Origin: Pseudomonas hefeiensis
GTDB lineage: Bacteria; Pseudomonadota; Gammaproteobacteria; Pseudomonadales; Pseudomonadaceae
Direction: 5' to 3'
Assembly (NCBI RefSeq): GCF_030687835.1
Contig: NZ_CP117449.1
Coordinates: 1,178,001 to 1,242,000, forward strand
Length of the DNA: 64,000 bases
The notes under the pieces were generated by a model. That model was not told the DNA's origin. It made no database searches and saw only the letters and a list, made by a program, of their open reading frames with translations. A program made the position numbers and the translations under genes. Below, in pieces: positions 46,464 to 56,820 of the stretch. How positions within the stretch are numbered: the stretch's first letter is position 1; each line of letters begins with the position of its first letter.

Positions 46464-47927
46464 TTAAGGGCGTTTGCGCTCAACCGGACGAAGCAGATGG
46501 GTTGGCGGGGTTTCGCAACTGATCTTTTTCCCCAGCAGCGCCTCGATGGACGGTAACTGATAGGAGTCGTCCTCCCCGGCAAAGCTGATGGACACGCCCT
46601 CGGCACCTGCGCGACCAGTGCGCCCGATCCGGTGCACATAGTCGTCCGGCACTTCCGGCAGGGTGAAGTTGATCACGTGGCTGATCCCGTCGATATGAAT
46701 TCCGCGCCCGGCCACATCGGTGGCTACCAGCACCCGGATCTTGCCTTCGCGAAAGCCTTCCAGCGTCTTGATGCGTTTGTGTTGCGGCACGTCGCCCGAC
46801 AACTGGGCGGCGTTAACGCCATCGCGCACCAGGCGCTCCTCGATACGACGGACTTCATCCTTGCGGTTGGCGAACACCATCACGCGCTCCCAACCGTTGT
46901 CGTTGACCAGGTTGTAGAGCAGCTTGTACTTGTCGGCACCGGCTACGGCGTAGATGTGCTGTTCGACATTTTCGCTGGCGACGTTCAGCGCCTCGATCTC
47001 GACGATGGACGGGTCAGTGGTCCATTGTTTGGCCAGGTTCATCACGTCTTCGGTGAAGGTGGCGGAAAACAGCAAGGTCTGTCGTTCGCTTTTCGGCGGG
47101 GTCTGGCGAATGATCTGGCGCACTTGCGGGATGAAGCCCATGTCGAGCATGCGGTCGGCTTCGTCCAGCACCATCACCTCGACCATGTCCAGATGCACAT
47201 CGCCGCGCTGGTTGAAGTCCAGCAGGCGTCCCGGCGTTGCCACCAGAATGTCGCAGTGACGGGCTTCGAGGTGCTTGAGTTGCTTGTCGAAGTCCATGCC
47301 GCCGACGAACGTCATGACGTTCAGCCCGGTGTACTTGGTCAGGTCGGCGGCGTCCTTGGCGATCTGCACCACCAGCTCGCGGGTCGGTGCGATGATCAGC
47401 GCTCGCGGCTCGCCCATGTAGCGTTCTTTGGGCGGCGGGGTCTGTAGCAACTGGGTGATGATGGAAATCAGGAACGCGGCGGTCTTGCCGGTGCCGGTCT
47501 GGGCGCGGCCGATGGCATCTTTACCGGCGAGGGTGAACCCCAGCACCTGAGCCTGGATCGGCGTGCAGTACGGGAAGCCCAGGTCCTGGATGGCATGCAT
47601 CAGTTCAGGGGCGAGTTTGAAGTCGTGGAAGCGGGTCTTGCCTTCCTGGGGTTCTACGACGAAATCCTCGAGCTTCCAGGCGACGACGGGCGGTTTTGGT
47701 GCGCGCTCGCGGCGTGGTTTGGGGGCTTCGTTGCGTGGCTGTTCCGGGGTGGGAGCGACAGGCGCGGTGGCCGCGTCTTTTTCTGTGTTCGCAACAGGCG
47801 TTGTCCGCTGCGGCTTTTTTTGCACCTCGGCACGGCTCGGGCTGTGGGCAGGTGCGCTGGGGCCAGGCACGAGCTGCTCGACCTCGCTTTTACCGAACAT
47901 CTTCTTGAGTGCTTTGAGCACGGTCAT
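46464..47927 (-). CDS. rhlB: DEAD-box ATP-dependent RNA helicase, RhlB-like
   Basis: This 487-residue RNA-unwinding ATPase has a low-complexity Pro/Ala/Lys/Glu-rich N-terminus (about 1-90), then the helicase core. Motifs are Q-motif [10 protein letters not shown], Walker [47 protein letters not shown] and [10 protein letters not shown]. RhlB works with RNase E in RNA turnover. The assignment among Pseudomonas DEAD-box paralogues (RhlB against RhlE) rests on the core style and is not certain. Confidence 0.88.
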   Translation of the reverse strand: MTVLKALKKMFGKSEVEQLVPGPSAPAHSPSRAEVQKKPQRTTPVANTEKDAATAPVAPTPEQPRNEAPKPRRERAPKPPVVAWKLEDFVVEPQEGKTRFHDFKLAPELMHAIQDLGFPYCTPIQAQVLGFTLAGKDAIGRAQTGTGKTAAFLISIITQLLQTPPPKERYMGEPRALIIAPTRELVVQIAKDAADLTKYTGLNVMTFVGGMDFDKQLKHLEARHCDILVATPGRLLDFNQRGDVHLDMVEVMVLDEADRMLDMGFIPQVRQIIRQTPPKSERQTLLFSATFTEDVMNLAKQWTTDPSIVEIEALNVASENVEQHIYAVAGADKYKLLYNLVNDNGWERVMVFANRKDEVRRIEERLVRDGVNAAQLSGDVPQHKRIKTLEGFREGKIRVLVATDVAGRGIHIDGISHVINFTLPEVPDDYVHRIGRTGRAGAEGVSISFAGEDDSYQLPSIEALLGKKISCETPPTHLLRPVERKRP

Positions 47928-48025
47928 CTCATCGATTGGTTAAGGAATGTACGCCGGCCAGTGTAATGCAAGAAACGGACGCGGCGTAGTGTGATCGTCA
48001 AGGGGTTGACATGCCCCATGCCCGC

Positions 48026-49154
<1,129 letters not shown>

Positions 49155-50186
49155 ATGAAGTTACTGAAATCCACCCTGGCAGTCGTGACTGCAGCAGCAG
49201 TGCTCGGTGTCAGCGGGTTCGCTCAGGCGGGTGCAACCCTGGATGCCGTACAAAAGAAAGGCTTTGTGCAATGCGGTGTGAGCGATGGCCTGCCGGGTTT
49301 CTCGGTGCCTGATGCCTCCGGCAAGATCCTCGGTATCGACGCTGATTTCTGTCGCGCAGTGGCTGCTGCCGTATTCGGCGACGCGAACAAGGTGAAATTC
49401 AGTCAATTGAACGCCAAGGAGCGTTTCACCGCGCTGCAGTCCGGCGAAATTGACATCCTGTCGCGCAACACCACCATGACCAGCTCTCGTGACGCGGGCA
49501 TGGGCCTGATTTTCCCAGGCTTCATTACCTACTACGATGGCATCGGCTTCCTGGTAAACAGCAAGCTGGGCGTCAAGAGCGCCAAGGAACTGGACGGTGC
49601 AACCATCTGCATCCAGGCCGGTACCACCACCGAGCTGAACGTTTCCGACTACTTCCGTGGCAACGGTCTGAAGTACACCCCGATCACCTTCGATACCTCC
49701 GATGAAAGCGCCAAGTCGCTGGAATCCGGTCGTTGCGACGTGCTGACCTCCGACAAGTCCCAGCTGTTCGCCCAGCGCAGCAAGCTGGCCGCACCGAAGG
49801 ACTACGTGGTTCTGCCGGAAACCATCTCCAAGGAGCCATTGGGTCCGGTCGTGCGTAATGGCGACGAAGAGTGGGCGAAAGTCGTGCGCTGGACTGGCTA
49901 CGCCATGCTCAACGCTGAAGAAGCCGGCATCACTTCGAAGAACGTTGAAGCTGAAGCCAAATCCACCAAGAACCCGGACGTCGCCCGTATGCTCGGTGCT
50001 GACGGTGAATACGGTAAAGACCTGAAGCTGCCCAAAGACTGGGTTGTCCAGATCGTCAAACAAGTCGGTAACTACGGTGAAGTGTTCGAGCGCAACCTCG
50101 GCAAAGGCACCCCGCTGGAAATCGATCGCGGCATGAACGCGCTGTGGACCAACGGCGGCATTCAATACGCACCACCAGTGCGCTGA
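49155..50186 (+). CDS. aapJ: General L-amino-acid ABC transporter, periplasmic binding protein AapJ
   Basis: This 343-residue receptor has a signal peptide ending SGFAQAGA and the family-3 motif in KKGFVQCGVSDGLPGFSVPDASGK, listed here as parts of residues 30-55. It continues with GIDADFCRAVAAAVFGD and DILSRNTTMTSSRDAGM. It is longer than arginine or glutamine receptors, which is typical of AapJ. It delivers many L-amino acids to AapQM. It is first of four genes and is followed by a strong hairpin before aapQ. Confidence 0.95.
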   Translation: MKLLKSTLAVVTAAAVLGVSGFAQAGATLDAVQKKGFVQCGVSDGLPGFSVPDASGKILGIDADFCRAVAAAVFGDANKVKFSQLNAKERFTALQSGEIDILSRNTTMTSSRDAGMGLIFPGFITYYDGIGFLVNSKLGVKSAKELDGATICIQAGTTTELNVSDYFRGNGLKYTPITFDTSDESAKSLESGRCDVLTSDKSQLFAQRSKLAAPKDYVVLPETISKEPLGPVVRNGDEEWAKVVRWTGYAMLNAEEAGITSKNVEAEAKSTKNPDVARMLGADGEYGKDLKLPKDWVVQIVKQVGNYGEVFERNLGKGTPLEIDRGMNALWTNGGIQYAPPVR

Positions 50187-50193
50187 TGGTTCT

Positions 50194-50222
50194 ATCACCC
50201 GGTGGGCCAACCACCGGGTGAT
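50194..50222 (+). promoter_or_regulatory. Intercistronic stem-loop between aapJ and aapQ
   Basis: Inverted repeat with arms ATCACCCGGTGG and CCACCGGGTGAT, 8 bases after the aapJ stop and 30 bases before aapQ, with no T-run. Such hairpins stabilise the 5' receptor message or reduce read-through, giving excess binding protein over permease. Confidence 0.75.
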
Positions 50223-50251
50223 GTTCTGTTCCATTCTTTGCGGGGCACTTC

Positions 50252-51433
50252 ATGCAAAATTCAATCGGCGCACCTAAGCAGAGGCTTAGCCTCAGCGATC
50301 CACGAGTGCGTGCCTGGGTATTTCAGATCGTCACCATTGTGGCGGTGGTTTCACTGGGCTGGTTTCTGTTCGATAACACGCAAACCAACCTTGAGCACCG
50401 GGGCATCACCTCCGGGTTCAGCTTTCTGGAGCGCAGTGCCGGGTTCGGCATCGCTCAAACCCTGATCGACTACACCGAAGCGGACAGCTATGCCCGCGTC
50501 TTCGTCATCGGGTTGCTCAACACTCTGCTGGTGACATTCATCGGCGTGATCCTGGCGACGATTCTCGGTTTCATTGTCGGCGTGGCCCGACTGTCGAAAA
50601 ACTGGATCATCGCTAAAGTGGCAACGGTGTATGTGGAGGTTTTCCGTAACATCCCGCCATTGCTGCAGATCCTGTTCTGGTACTTCGCGGTGTTCCTGAC
50701 CATGCCGGGGCCGCGCGCCGCCCATAACTTCGGCGACACCTTCTTTGTCAGCAGCCGGGGCCTGAACATGCCGGCCGCGCTGGTGGCGGACGGGTTCTGG
50801 CCATTCGTGATCAGCGTCGTGCTGGCGATTGTCGCCATCGTGCTGATGACCCGCTGGGCCAATAAGCGTTTCGAAGCCACGGGCGAGCCATTCCACAAAT
50901 TCTGGGTGGGCCTGGCGTTGTTCCTGGTGATCCCGGCGCTGTGCGCCCTGGTCTTCGGCGCCCCTGTGCACTGGGAAATGCCGGAACTCAAGGGCTTCAA
51001 CTTCGTCGGTGGCTGGGTACTGATTCCCGAATTGCTGGCATTGACGTTGGCACTGACGGTGTACACCGCGGCGTTCATCGCCGAGATCGTGCGTTCGGGC
51101 ATCAAGTCGGTCAGCCACGGCCAGTCCGAAGCGGCTCATTCCCTGGGCCTGCGCAACGGTCCGACCCTGCGCAAGGTGATTATCCCGCAAGCCCTGCGTG
51201 TGATCATCCCGCCGCTGACCAGCCAATACCTGAACCTGGCGAAAAACTCCTCGCTGGCGGCCGGTATCGGTTATCCGGAAATGGTTTCGCTGTTTGCCGG
51301 TACGGTGCTGAACCAGACCGGGCAGGCGATCGAAGTTATTGCCATCACCATGAGCGTGTACCTGGCGATCAGTATCAGCATTTCCCTGCTGATGAACTGG
51401 TACAACAAGCGCATTGCGCTGATCGAGCGGTGA
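50252..51433 (+). CDS. aapQ: General L-amino-acid ABC transporter permease AapQ
   Basis: This 393-residue inner-membrane permease has about eight hydrophobic segments, with the first near 22-40. The C-terminal half carries the EAA loop EAAHSLGLRNGPTLRKVIIP that docks the ATPase. The length, greater than HisQ or GlnP, is typical of AapQ, which has extra N-terminal membrane segments. AapM starts 10 bases after its stop. Confidence 0.94.
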   Translation: MQNSIGAPKQRLSLSDPRVRAWVFQIVTIVAVVSLGWFLFDNTQTNLEHRGITSGFSFLERSAGFGIAQTLIDYTEADSYARVFVIGLLNTLLVTFIGVILATILGFIVGVARLSKNWIIAKVATVYVEVFRNIPPLLQILFWYFAVFLTMPGPRAAHNFGDTFFVSSRGLNMPAALVADGFWPFVISVVLAIVAIVLMTRWANKRFEATGEPFHKFWVGLALFLVIPALCALVFGAPVHWEMPELKGFNFVGGWVLIPELLALTLALTVYTAAFIAEIVRSGIKSVSHGQSEAAHSLGLRNGPTLRKVIIPQALRVIIPPLTSQYLNLAKNSSLAAGIGYPEMVSLFAGTVLNQTGQAIEVIAITMSVYLAISISISLLMNWYNKRIALIER

Positions 51434-51443
51434 GGAAAAGCGC

Positions 51444-52541
51444 ATGACATCCCATACTTTCAAACCTGATATGCCGCCACCGAGCAAAGTGTTCGGGCCG
51501 GTGGCATGGATGCGTGCGAACATGTTCTCCAGCTGGCTCAACACCTTGCTGACACTGTTCGCGTTCTACCTGATTTACCTCGTGGTTCCCCCGATCATCA
51601 GTTGGGCGATCCTGGATGCCAACTGGGTCGGCACCACCCAGGCTGACTGCACCAAGGAGGGCGCCTGCTGGGTGTTCATCCAGCAGCGCTTTGGCCAGTT
51701 CATGTACGGCTACTACCCGGCGGACCTGCGCTGGCGCGTGGACCTGACTGTGTGGCTGGCGGTCATCGGCGTGGCACCGTTGTTCATCTCGCGCTTTCCG
51801 CGCAAGGCGGTCTACGGCCTGAGCTTCCTGGTGCTGTATCCGATCATCGCCTGGTGCCTGCTGCACGGTGGCGTGTTCGGTCTGGCCACCGTGTCGACCA
51901 GCCAATGGGGCGGCCTGATGCTGACCCTGGTCATCGCCACCGTCGGTATTGCCGGGGCTTTGCCGCTGGGCATCGTGCTGGCTTTGGGCCGACGCTCGAA
52001 CATGCCGGCGATCCGCGTGGTCTGCGTGACCTTCATCGAGTTCTGGCGTGGCGTGCCGTTGATCACGGTGTTGTTCATGTCCTCGGTGATGCTGCCGCTG
52101 TTCCTGCCTGAAGGCATGAACTTCGACAAACTGCTGCGGGCACTGATCGGCGTGATCCTGTTCCAGTCGGCCTACGTGGCTGAAGTGGTGCGTGGTGGCC
52201 TGCAAGCCATTCCCAAAGGTCAGTACGAAGCGGCCGCGGCGATGGGCCTGGGCTACTGGCGCAGCATGGGCCTGGTGATTTTGCCGCAAGCCCTGAAGAT
52301 GGTGATCCCGGGTATCGTCAACACCTTCATCGCGTTGTTCAAGGACACCAGCCTGGTAATCATCATCGGCCTGTTCGATCTGCTCAACAGCGTGAAACAA
52401 GCTGCCGCCGACCCGAAATGGCTGGGCATGGCCACCGAAGGCTATGTGTTCGCCGCCTTGGTGTTCTGGATTTTCTGTTTTGGTATGTCCCGCTATTCCA
52501 TGCATTTGGAACGCAAGCTGGACACTGGCCACAAGCGTTAG
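51444..52541 (+). CDS. aapM: General L-amino-acid ABC transporter permease AapM
   Basis: This 365-residue partner permease of AapQ is polytopic, with the EAA loop YEAAAAMGLGYWRSMGLVILP near residues 253-273 and the helical block FIALFKDTSLVIIIGLFDLL after it. A Cys-containing periplasmic loop (ADCTKEGACW) lies near residue 70. The stop is 11 bases before aapP. Confidence 0.94.
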   Translation: MTSHTFKPDMPPPSKVFGPVAWMRANMFSSWLNTLLTLFAFYLIYLVVPPIISWAILDANWVGTTQADCTKEGACWVFIQQRFGQFMYGYYPADLRWRVDLTVWLAVIGVAPLFISRFPRKAVYGLSFLVLYPIIAWCLLHGGVFGLATVSTSQWGGLMLTLVIATVGIAGALPLGIVLALGRRSNMPAIRVVCVTFIEFWRGVPLITVLFMSSVMLPLFLPEGMNFDKLLRALIGVILFQSAYVAEVVRGGLQAIPKGQYEAAAAMGLGYWRSMGLVILPQALKMVIPGIVNTFIALFKDTSLVIIIGLFDLLNSVKQAAADPKWLGMATEGYVFAALVFWIFCFGMSRYSMHLERKLDTGHKR

Positions 52542-52552
52542 GAGCGTAGTTT

Positions 52553-53317
52553 ATGAGTGAAGCGATCAAACAGCCTGTGAGCCCTGAAGGCATAATTCAG
52601 ATGCAGGGCGTGAACAAGTGGTACGGCCAGTTCCACGTGTTGAAAGACATCAACCTGAACGTCCAGCAGGGCGAGCGTATCGTGTTGTGCGGCCCGTCGG
52701 GTTCCGGCAAGTCCACCACCATCCGCTGCCTCAACCGCCTGGAAGAGCACCAGCAGGGCCGCATCGTGGTTGATGGCGTGGAACTGACCAACGACCTCAA
52801 GCAGATCGAAGCGATCCGCCGTGAAGTCGGTATGGTATTCCAGCACTTCAACCTGTTCCCGCACCTGACCATCCTGCAGAACTGCACCCTGGCGCCGATG
52901 TGGGTACGCAAGATGCCCAAGCGCAAGGCCGAGGAAATCGCCATGCATTACCTGGAACGCGTGCGCATTCCAGAGCAGGCGCACAAATACCCGGGCCAGC
53001 TCTCCGGCGGTCAGCAGCAGCGTGTGGCCATCGCCCGTGCCCTGTGCATGAAACCGAAAATCATGTTGTTCGACGAACCGACTTCGGCGCTCGACCCGGA
53101 AATGGTGAAAGAGGTTCTGGACACCATGATCGGTCTGGCCGAAGACGGCATGACCATGCTTTGCGTGACCCACGAAATGGGCTTTGCCCGCACCGTGGCC
53201 AACCGCGTAATCTTCATGGACAAGGGTGAAATCGTCGAACAGGCCGAGCCGAACGACTTCTTCGACAACCCGCAGAACGACCGCACCAAGCTGTTCCTGA
53301 GCCAGATTCTGCATTGA
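52553..53317 (+). CDS. aapP: General L-amino-acid ABC transporter ATPase AapP
   Basis: This 254-residue ATP-binding subunit has Walker [11 protein letters not shown]-loop [11 protein letters not shown], signature [15 protein letters not shown], Walker [15 protein letters not shown] and the switch His in VTHEMGF. It energises AapQM. GGAG precedes the ATG and an intrinsic terminator follows, so it ends the operon. Confidence 0.96.
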   Translation: MSEAIKQPVSPEGIIQMQGVNKWYGQFHVLKDINLNVQQGERIVLCGPSGSGKSTTIRCLNRLEEHQQGRIVVDGVELTNDLKQIEAIRREVGMVFQHFNLFPHLTILQNCTLAPMWVRKMPKRKAEEIAMHYLERVRIPEQAHKYPGQLSGGQQQRVAIARALCMKPKIMLFDEPTSALDPEMVKEVLDTMIGLAEDGMTMLCVTHEMGFARTVANRVIFMDKGEIVEQAEPNDFFDNPQNDRTKLFLSQILH

Positions 53318-53340
53318 TCCGGCCTTAGGCATTGAAATAG

Positions 53341-53368
53341 ACCCGGACTTGTCCGGGTTTATTTTTTC
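53341..53368 (+). terminator. Intrinsic terminator of aapJQMP
   Basis: ACCCGGACTTGTCCGGGT hairpin followed by a T-rich run, 23 bases after the aapP stop and just before the convergent mqsA stop. Confidence 0.92.
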
Positions 53369-53375
53369 CTGGTAT

Positions 53376-53864
53376 TCAGGGTGTCAGAACGGTTTCCTGT
53401 TCCGGATGGCGGATAGCCAACAACTGCTTCAAATCAGTGCCCTCGCTCAGTGCGTGTACCTCAGCCATCAGATGGGGGTGACGATCAAGCAGACGCATCA
53501 ACATGAACAATGGTTGCGGTGGGGCGATTTCGCCACGCTCGTAACGGGAAAAGGCGTTGTGTCCGCCGCCAGACAGCAGCTTCACCGCGTCCTTTTGTGT
53601 GAGGTGCAGTTTACGGCGGATGCGTTTCATCTCTGCCCCCATCGCCTGGGAGCAATCTTCGAGCAACTGATCGCTCACGCGGGAGTAACGTTGCGCGCTG
53701 TCGGTGTCGTGATCAAATTCGATTTCCCCACAGACCCGGCACTCCCACCCGGCGATGTCGTGCACCTGCCGTGCTACCTGCTTGTAGTCGATGGTAAAGC
53801 TACGGCCCTCAAAGTGTTGCATTGCGTCTTGAGTACCGCAGTTGACACATTGCTGCGTTTTCAT
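53376..53864 (-). CDS. mqsA: MqsA-family antitoxin
   Basis: This 162-residue antitoxin and autoregulator has an N-terminal zinc domain with two CxxC pairs (CVNCG at 6-10 and CRVCGE near 42-47) that binds the toxin. A C-terminal helix-turn-helix (about 75-130) contains LTQKDAVKLLSGGGHNAFSR, the MqsA DNA-reading segment. AAGGAG precedes the start at MKTQQC. The start overlaps the mqsR stop by 4 bases (ATGA). It is longer at the C-terminus than the E. coli protein. Confidence 0.9.
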   Translation of the reverse strand: MKTQQCVNCGTQDAMQHFEGRSFTIDYKQVARQVHDIAGWECRVCGEIEFDHDTDSAQRYSRVSDQLLEDCSQAMGAEMKRIRRKLHLTQKDAVKLLSGGGHNAFSRYERGEIAPPQPLFMLMRLLDRHPHLMAEVHALSEGTDLKQLLAIRHPEQETVLTP

Positions 53865-54172
53865 TGGTCTTTCTCCTTGAAGGAGACTACCGGATGCCCA
53901 CCGCCGGGGCGGTAGGTCACCTTGATGTAAATCTCCCGATCCTGAAATGTTGTGTGATAAACGTCCTGCCAGACTCGATGATCGGCATAGGTCGTCATCG
54001 ATTTGTGCAGCATCCGGCACTCCAGCGAGGCAATGATTCGCAGCATCCGGGCAGTGCTTAACAACATTCTTCGAGCGCCTTGCTGAGCGCTCATTGTGAA
54101 TGGCTTGCTTCCCAGCCTGAGGACTTCTGCCTTGACCACTGTCAGGTCGTAGTGGGGTGTGCTCTTTTCCAT
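53861..54172 (-). CDS. mqsR: MqsR-family toxin (mRNA interferase)
   Basis: This 103-residue RelE-fold ribonuclease, in E. coli specific for GCU, starts MEKSTPHYDLTVVKAEV. It carries the family block KSMTTYADHRVWQDVY and the C-terminal PVVSFKEK, which match E. coli MqsR almost residue for residue by recollection. The toxin gene precedes the antitoxin gene, the known and unusual order of mqsRA. A perfect palindrome lies upstream. Confidence 0.92.
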   Translation of the reverse strand: MEKSTPHYDLTVVKAEVLRLGSKPFTMSAQQGARRMLLSTARMLRIIASLECRMLHKSMTTYADHRVWQDVYHTTFQDREIYIKVTYRPGGGHPVVSFKEKDQ

Positions 54173-54194
54173 AGAACTGTGTGCCTTGTCCTTG

Positions 54195-54217
54195 AAATTA
54201 CCCTTAAAGGGTAATTT
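54195..54217. promoter_or_regulatory. Palindromic operator of mqsRA
   Basis: A perfect 23-base palindrome has arms AAATTACCCTT and AAGGGTAATTT and one central base, 22 bases upstream of mqsR. It is the expected place for MqsA autorepression; the arms differ from the E. coli AACCT/AGGTT boxes but the ACCC/GGGT symmetry is similar. Confidence 0.8.
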
Positions 54218-54252
54218 TGACTAATCGAAAATTTCGCTCCTTTTCCCTCGCA

Positions 54253-54281
54253 TTGACCTTAGGCGGTTGCCGTCCTACAAG
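54253..54281 (+). promoter_or_regulatory. Candidate sigma-70 promoter for the MFS gene
   Basis: TTGACC, a 17-base spacer and TACAAG match the housekeeping consensus at 5 of 6 and 4 of 6 positions. The leader to 54491 would be about 200 bases. Confidence 0.35.
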
Positions 54282-54490
54282 AAGCTGACTAATCTGTCAG
54301 AAAATTCAACCAGCACTGCCAACCCCTGCGCTTTGCGAACGCTATCGTCATTCTCCAGCGTCCCCGGCGCGCAGTTGCGCCAGAGTCTCAACCTCGTCCT
54401 CAACCGGAGTTCGATCTGCACGTCGAATCGTCGACGCTGTCGAACAACAGGTTTGGCAATGGGCCAAGGCCCTTTGCCGACTGTTGATCA

Positions 54491-55819
54491 ATGAACCCTG
54501 AACCAGAGCTTTCCATGTCCCGCGATACGCTTGACCGCACGACCCCGACGACGCCCAAACGCGCCGCAGAGCTTGAACATTTGCTGATCGACGCCGAAAC
54601 CGATGATGAGCAGACCCAGCAGGCCCATCCATTGCTGGGCAAACCCTGGCTGTTACTGCTCGGGTTGATCCTGGTAGCGCTGAACCTGCGTCCGGCGCTG
54701 TCGAGCATGGCCCCGCTACTCAGCGAAGTTTCAAAAAGCCTTGGCTTGTCGGCTGCCCAGGCCGGTTTGCTGACCACGCTGCCAGTGCTTTGCCTGGGCC
54801 TGTTCGCACCGCTGGCGCCGGTGCTGGCGCGGCGCTTCGGAGCCGAACGCGTGGTGTTGGGAATCTTGCTGGCCCTGGCCGGCGGGATCATTTTGCGCAG
54901 TTCTTTCGGCCAGGTCGGCCTGTTTGCTGGCAGCATTCTGGCCGGTGCGAGCATTGGCGTGATCGGTGTGCTGTTGCCGGGCATCGTCAAGCGTGATTTC
55001 GCCAAACACGCCGGCGCCATGACCGGCGTCTACACCATGGCGCTGTGCCTGGGGGCGGCAATGGCGGCCGGGGCCACTGTGCCGTTGAGTGAACATCTGG
55101 GGCACAGTTGGGCGATGGGCCTGGGTTTCTGGGTGGTGCCGGCGCTGCTGGCCGCCGTGTTCTGGCTGCCGCAAGTGGGCCAGAAACACGGTGCTCATCA
55201 GGTGGCGTATCGGGTTCGCGGTTTGCTGCGTGATCCGTTGGCCTGGCAGGTGACGTTGTACATGGGGTTGCAGTCGTCCCTGGCCTACATCGTGTTCGGG
55301 TGGCTGCCGTCGATCCTCATTGGTCGTGGTCTGACGCCGACCCAGGCCGGGCTGGTGTTGTCCGGATCGGTCATCGTGCAACTGATCAGTTCCCTGGCGG
55401 CACCCTGGCTGGCGACCCGGGGCAAAGATCAGCGCCTGGCCATTGTGATCGTCATGGTCATGACCCTTGGCGGGCTGTTCGGATGCCTCTATGCGCCCAT
55501 TGAAGGCTTGTGGGGTTGGGCGATCCTGCTGGGGCTCGGCCAGGGAGCAACGTTCAGCCTGGCGCTGACGCTGATCGTGCTGCGCTCGCGGGACGCCCAT
55601 GTGGCCGCGAACCTTTCCAGCATGGCCCAGGGTTTCGGCTATACATTGGCGTCCATGGGGCCGTTCGCGGTCGGAGTGGTCCACGACTGGACCGGCGGCT
55701 GGAGTGCCCTGGGCTGGATCTTCGGCGTGATTGGTCTGGGCGCGATCATCGCGGGCATCGGCGCAGGCCGGACGTTGTACGTCGGGGTCGAGAGCGAAAG
55801 AGTCACTGACCTTCGTTGA
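54491..55819 (+). CDS. CynX/NimT-family MFS transporter
   Basis: This 442-residue inner-membrane transporter has a polar N-terminal tail of about 50 residues, then twelve hydrophobic segments. The CynX-type first-helix block LNLRPALSSMAPLLSEV and the cytoplasmic loop ARRFGAERV are present. Members export or import cyanate, nitroimidazole-like or other small molecules; the substrate here is not known. A Met at 54515 (MSRDTLD) is an alternative start, and neither has a strong ribosome site. Confidence 0.88.
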   Translation: MNPEPELSMSRDTLDRTTPTTPKRAAELEHLLIDAETDDEQTQQAHPLLGKPWLLLLGLILVALNLRPALSSMAPLLSEVSKSLGLSAAQAGLLTTLPVLCLGLFAPLAPVLARRFGAERVVLGILLALAGGIILRSSFGQVGLFAGSILAGASIGVIGVLLPGIVKRDFAKHAGAMTGVYTMALCLGAAMAAGATVPLSEHLGHSWAMGLGFWVVPALLAAVFWLPQVGQKHGAHQVAYRVRGLLRDPLAWQVTLYMGLQSSLAYIVFGWLPSILIGRGLTPTQAGLVLSGSVIVQLISSLAAPWLATRGKDQRLAIVIVMVMTLGGLFGCLYAPIEGLWGWAILLGLGQGATFSLALTLIVLRSRDAHVAANLSSMAQGFGYTLASMGPFAVGVVHDWTGGWSALGWIFGVIGLGAIIAGIGAGRTLYVGVESERVTDLR

Positions 55820-55906
55820 TATCATTTTCATGGCGAATGACGATGGTCTTCTCCGCGGCGGCCGATTATCGTGCAGGCCTACTGAAACGTTTTTCGGAGC
55901 CGGTCC

Positions 55907-56377
55907 ATGAGTGATGCCCACAACGCCTTGATCACCCGTTTTTATCAGGCCTTCCAGCGCCTGGACGCCGATGCCATGAGCGCCTGCTACACCGACGACG
56001 TGGTGTTCAGCGACCCGGCGTTCGGCGAACTGCGCGGGCGCGATGCCAGCGACATGTGGCGCATGCTCACCACCCGGGCCAAGGATTTTTCCCTGACCTT
56101 CGATAACGTGCGCAGCGATGAGCGTACCGGCGGCGCCCACTGGGTGGCGACTTACCTGTTCAGCCAGACCGGCAATACCGTGGTCAATGACATTCAGGCT
56201 CGTTTCGTGTTTCGCGACGGCAAGATCTGCGAGCACCACGACAGTTTTGACCTGTGGCGCTGGTCCCGCCAGGCGCTGGGCGCCAAGGGCCTGCTGCTGG
56301 GTTGGACGCCACTGGTGCGCAACGCCGTCAGGGCCCAGGCCCTCAAGGGGCTACGGGCGTTCCAGGCCAGTCGCTGA
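55907..56377 (+). CDS. SnoaL-like (NTF2-fold) protein
   Basis: This 156-residue soluble protein has a SnoaL-type alpha+beta barrel. Visible blocks are [39 protein letters not shown] and [20 protein letters not shown] with a conserved His-His-Asp at the pocket edge. Such proteins act as small isomerases, hydrolases or binding proteins. A GGAG-like site precedes the ATG. The next gene starts 42 bases downstream, so the two may be co-transcribed. Confidence 0.87.
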   Translation: MSDAHNALITRFYQAFQRLDADAMSACYTDDVVFSDPAFGELRGRDASDMWRMLTTRAKDFSLTFDNVRSDERTGGAHWVATYLFSQTGNTVVNDIQARFVFRDGKICEHHDSFDLWRWSRQALGAKGLLLGWTPLVRNAVRAQALKGLRAFQASR

Positions 56378-56418
56378 TAAGATCGCGGCTTGTTTCCTAC
56401 ACGCCTGTTGAACATCCT

Positions 56419-56742
56419 GTGACGATCGCCAACCCATCCTCCGAACTGTCCGGGCAAGCCGCAGCCGAACCGGGCAAACCCTGGTTCGTCTACCTGGTGC
56501 GGGCCGCCAACGGGTCGCTGTACTGCGGCATCAGCGATGACCCGGTGCGGCGTTTCGCCAAGCATCAAAGCGGCAAGGGTGCGCGTTTTTTTCTCTCCAG
56601 TCCGGCGGTGGCGCTGGTGTACACCGAAGCCTGTCGCGACAAGGGTGAAGCCTTGCGCCAGGAGCGGCTGATCAAGAAACTCAAGAAAAGCGCCAAGGAA
56701 TGCCTGGTGGTGAGTGCTTCGTTGTTCCATCAACCGCGCTGA
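56419..56742 (+). CDS. GIY-YIG nuclease-domain protein (UPF0213/YhbQ-like)
   Basis: The 107-residue product is read from a GTG start ([10 protein letters not shown]); the open frame extends far upstream but overlaps the SnoaL gene in another phase. The GIY-YIG domain (about 22-100) has [18 protein letters not shown], an Arg in [10 protein letters not shown] and a Glu in [16 protein letters not shown]. Single-domain proteins of this kind are poorly understood; DNA repair has been proposed for YhbQ relatives. The start codon is uncertain. Confidence 0.82.
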   Translation: MTIANPSSELSGQAAAEPGKPWFVYLVRAANGSLYCGISDDPVRRFAKHQSGKGARFFLSSPAVALVYTEACRDKGEALRQERLIKKLKKSAKECLVVSASLFHQPR

Positions 56743-56820
56743 TACGTCTTCATCAGAAGGGTAGGCTGTCTGACCATGGCAAGCTAAGCTGTGGGACTTC
56801 CTCCTGCAGTGGCGAATCTC

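Larger units (their letters stand above)
54173..54490. other. Divergent intergenic region, mqsRA versus MFS transporter
   Basis: These 318 bases carry the mqsRA operator (54195-54217) and a candidate housekeeping promoter for the MFS gene (54253-54281). No gene is supported in the rest. Confidence 0.6.
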
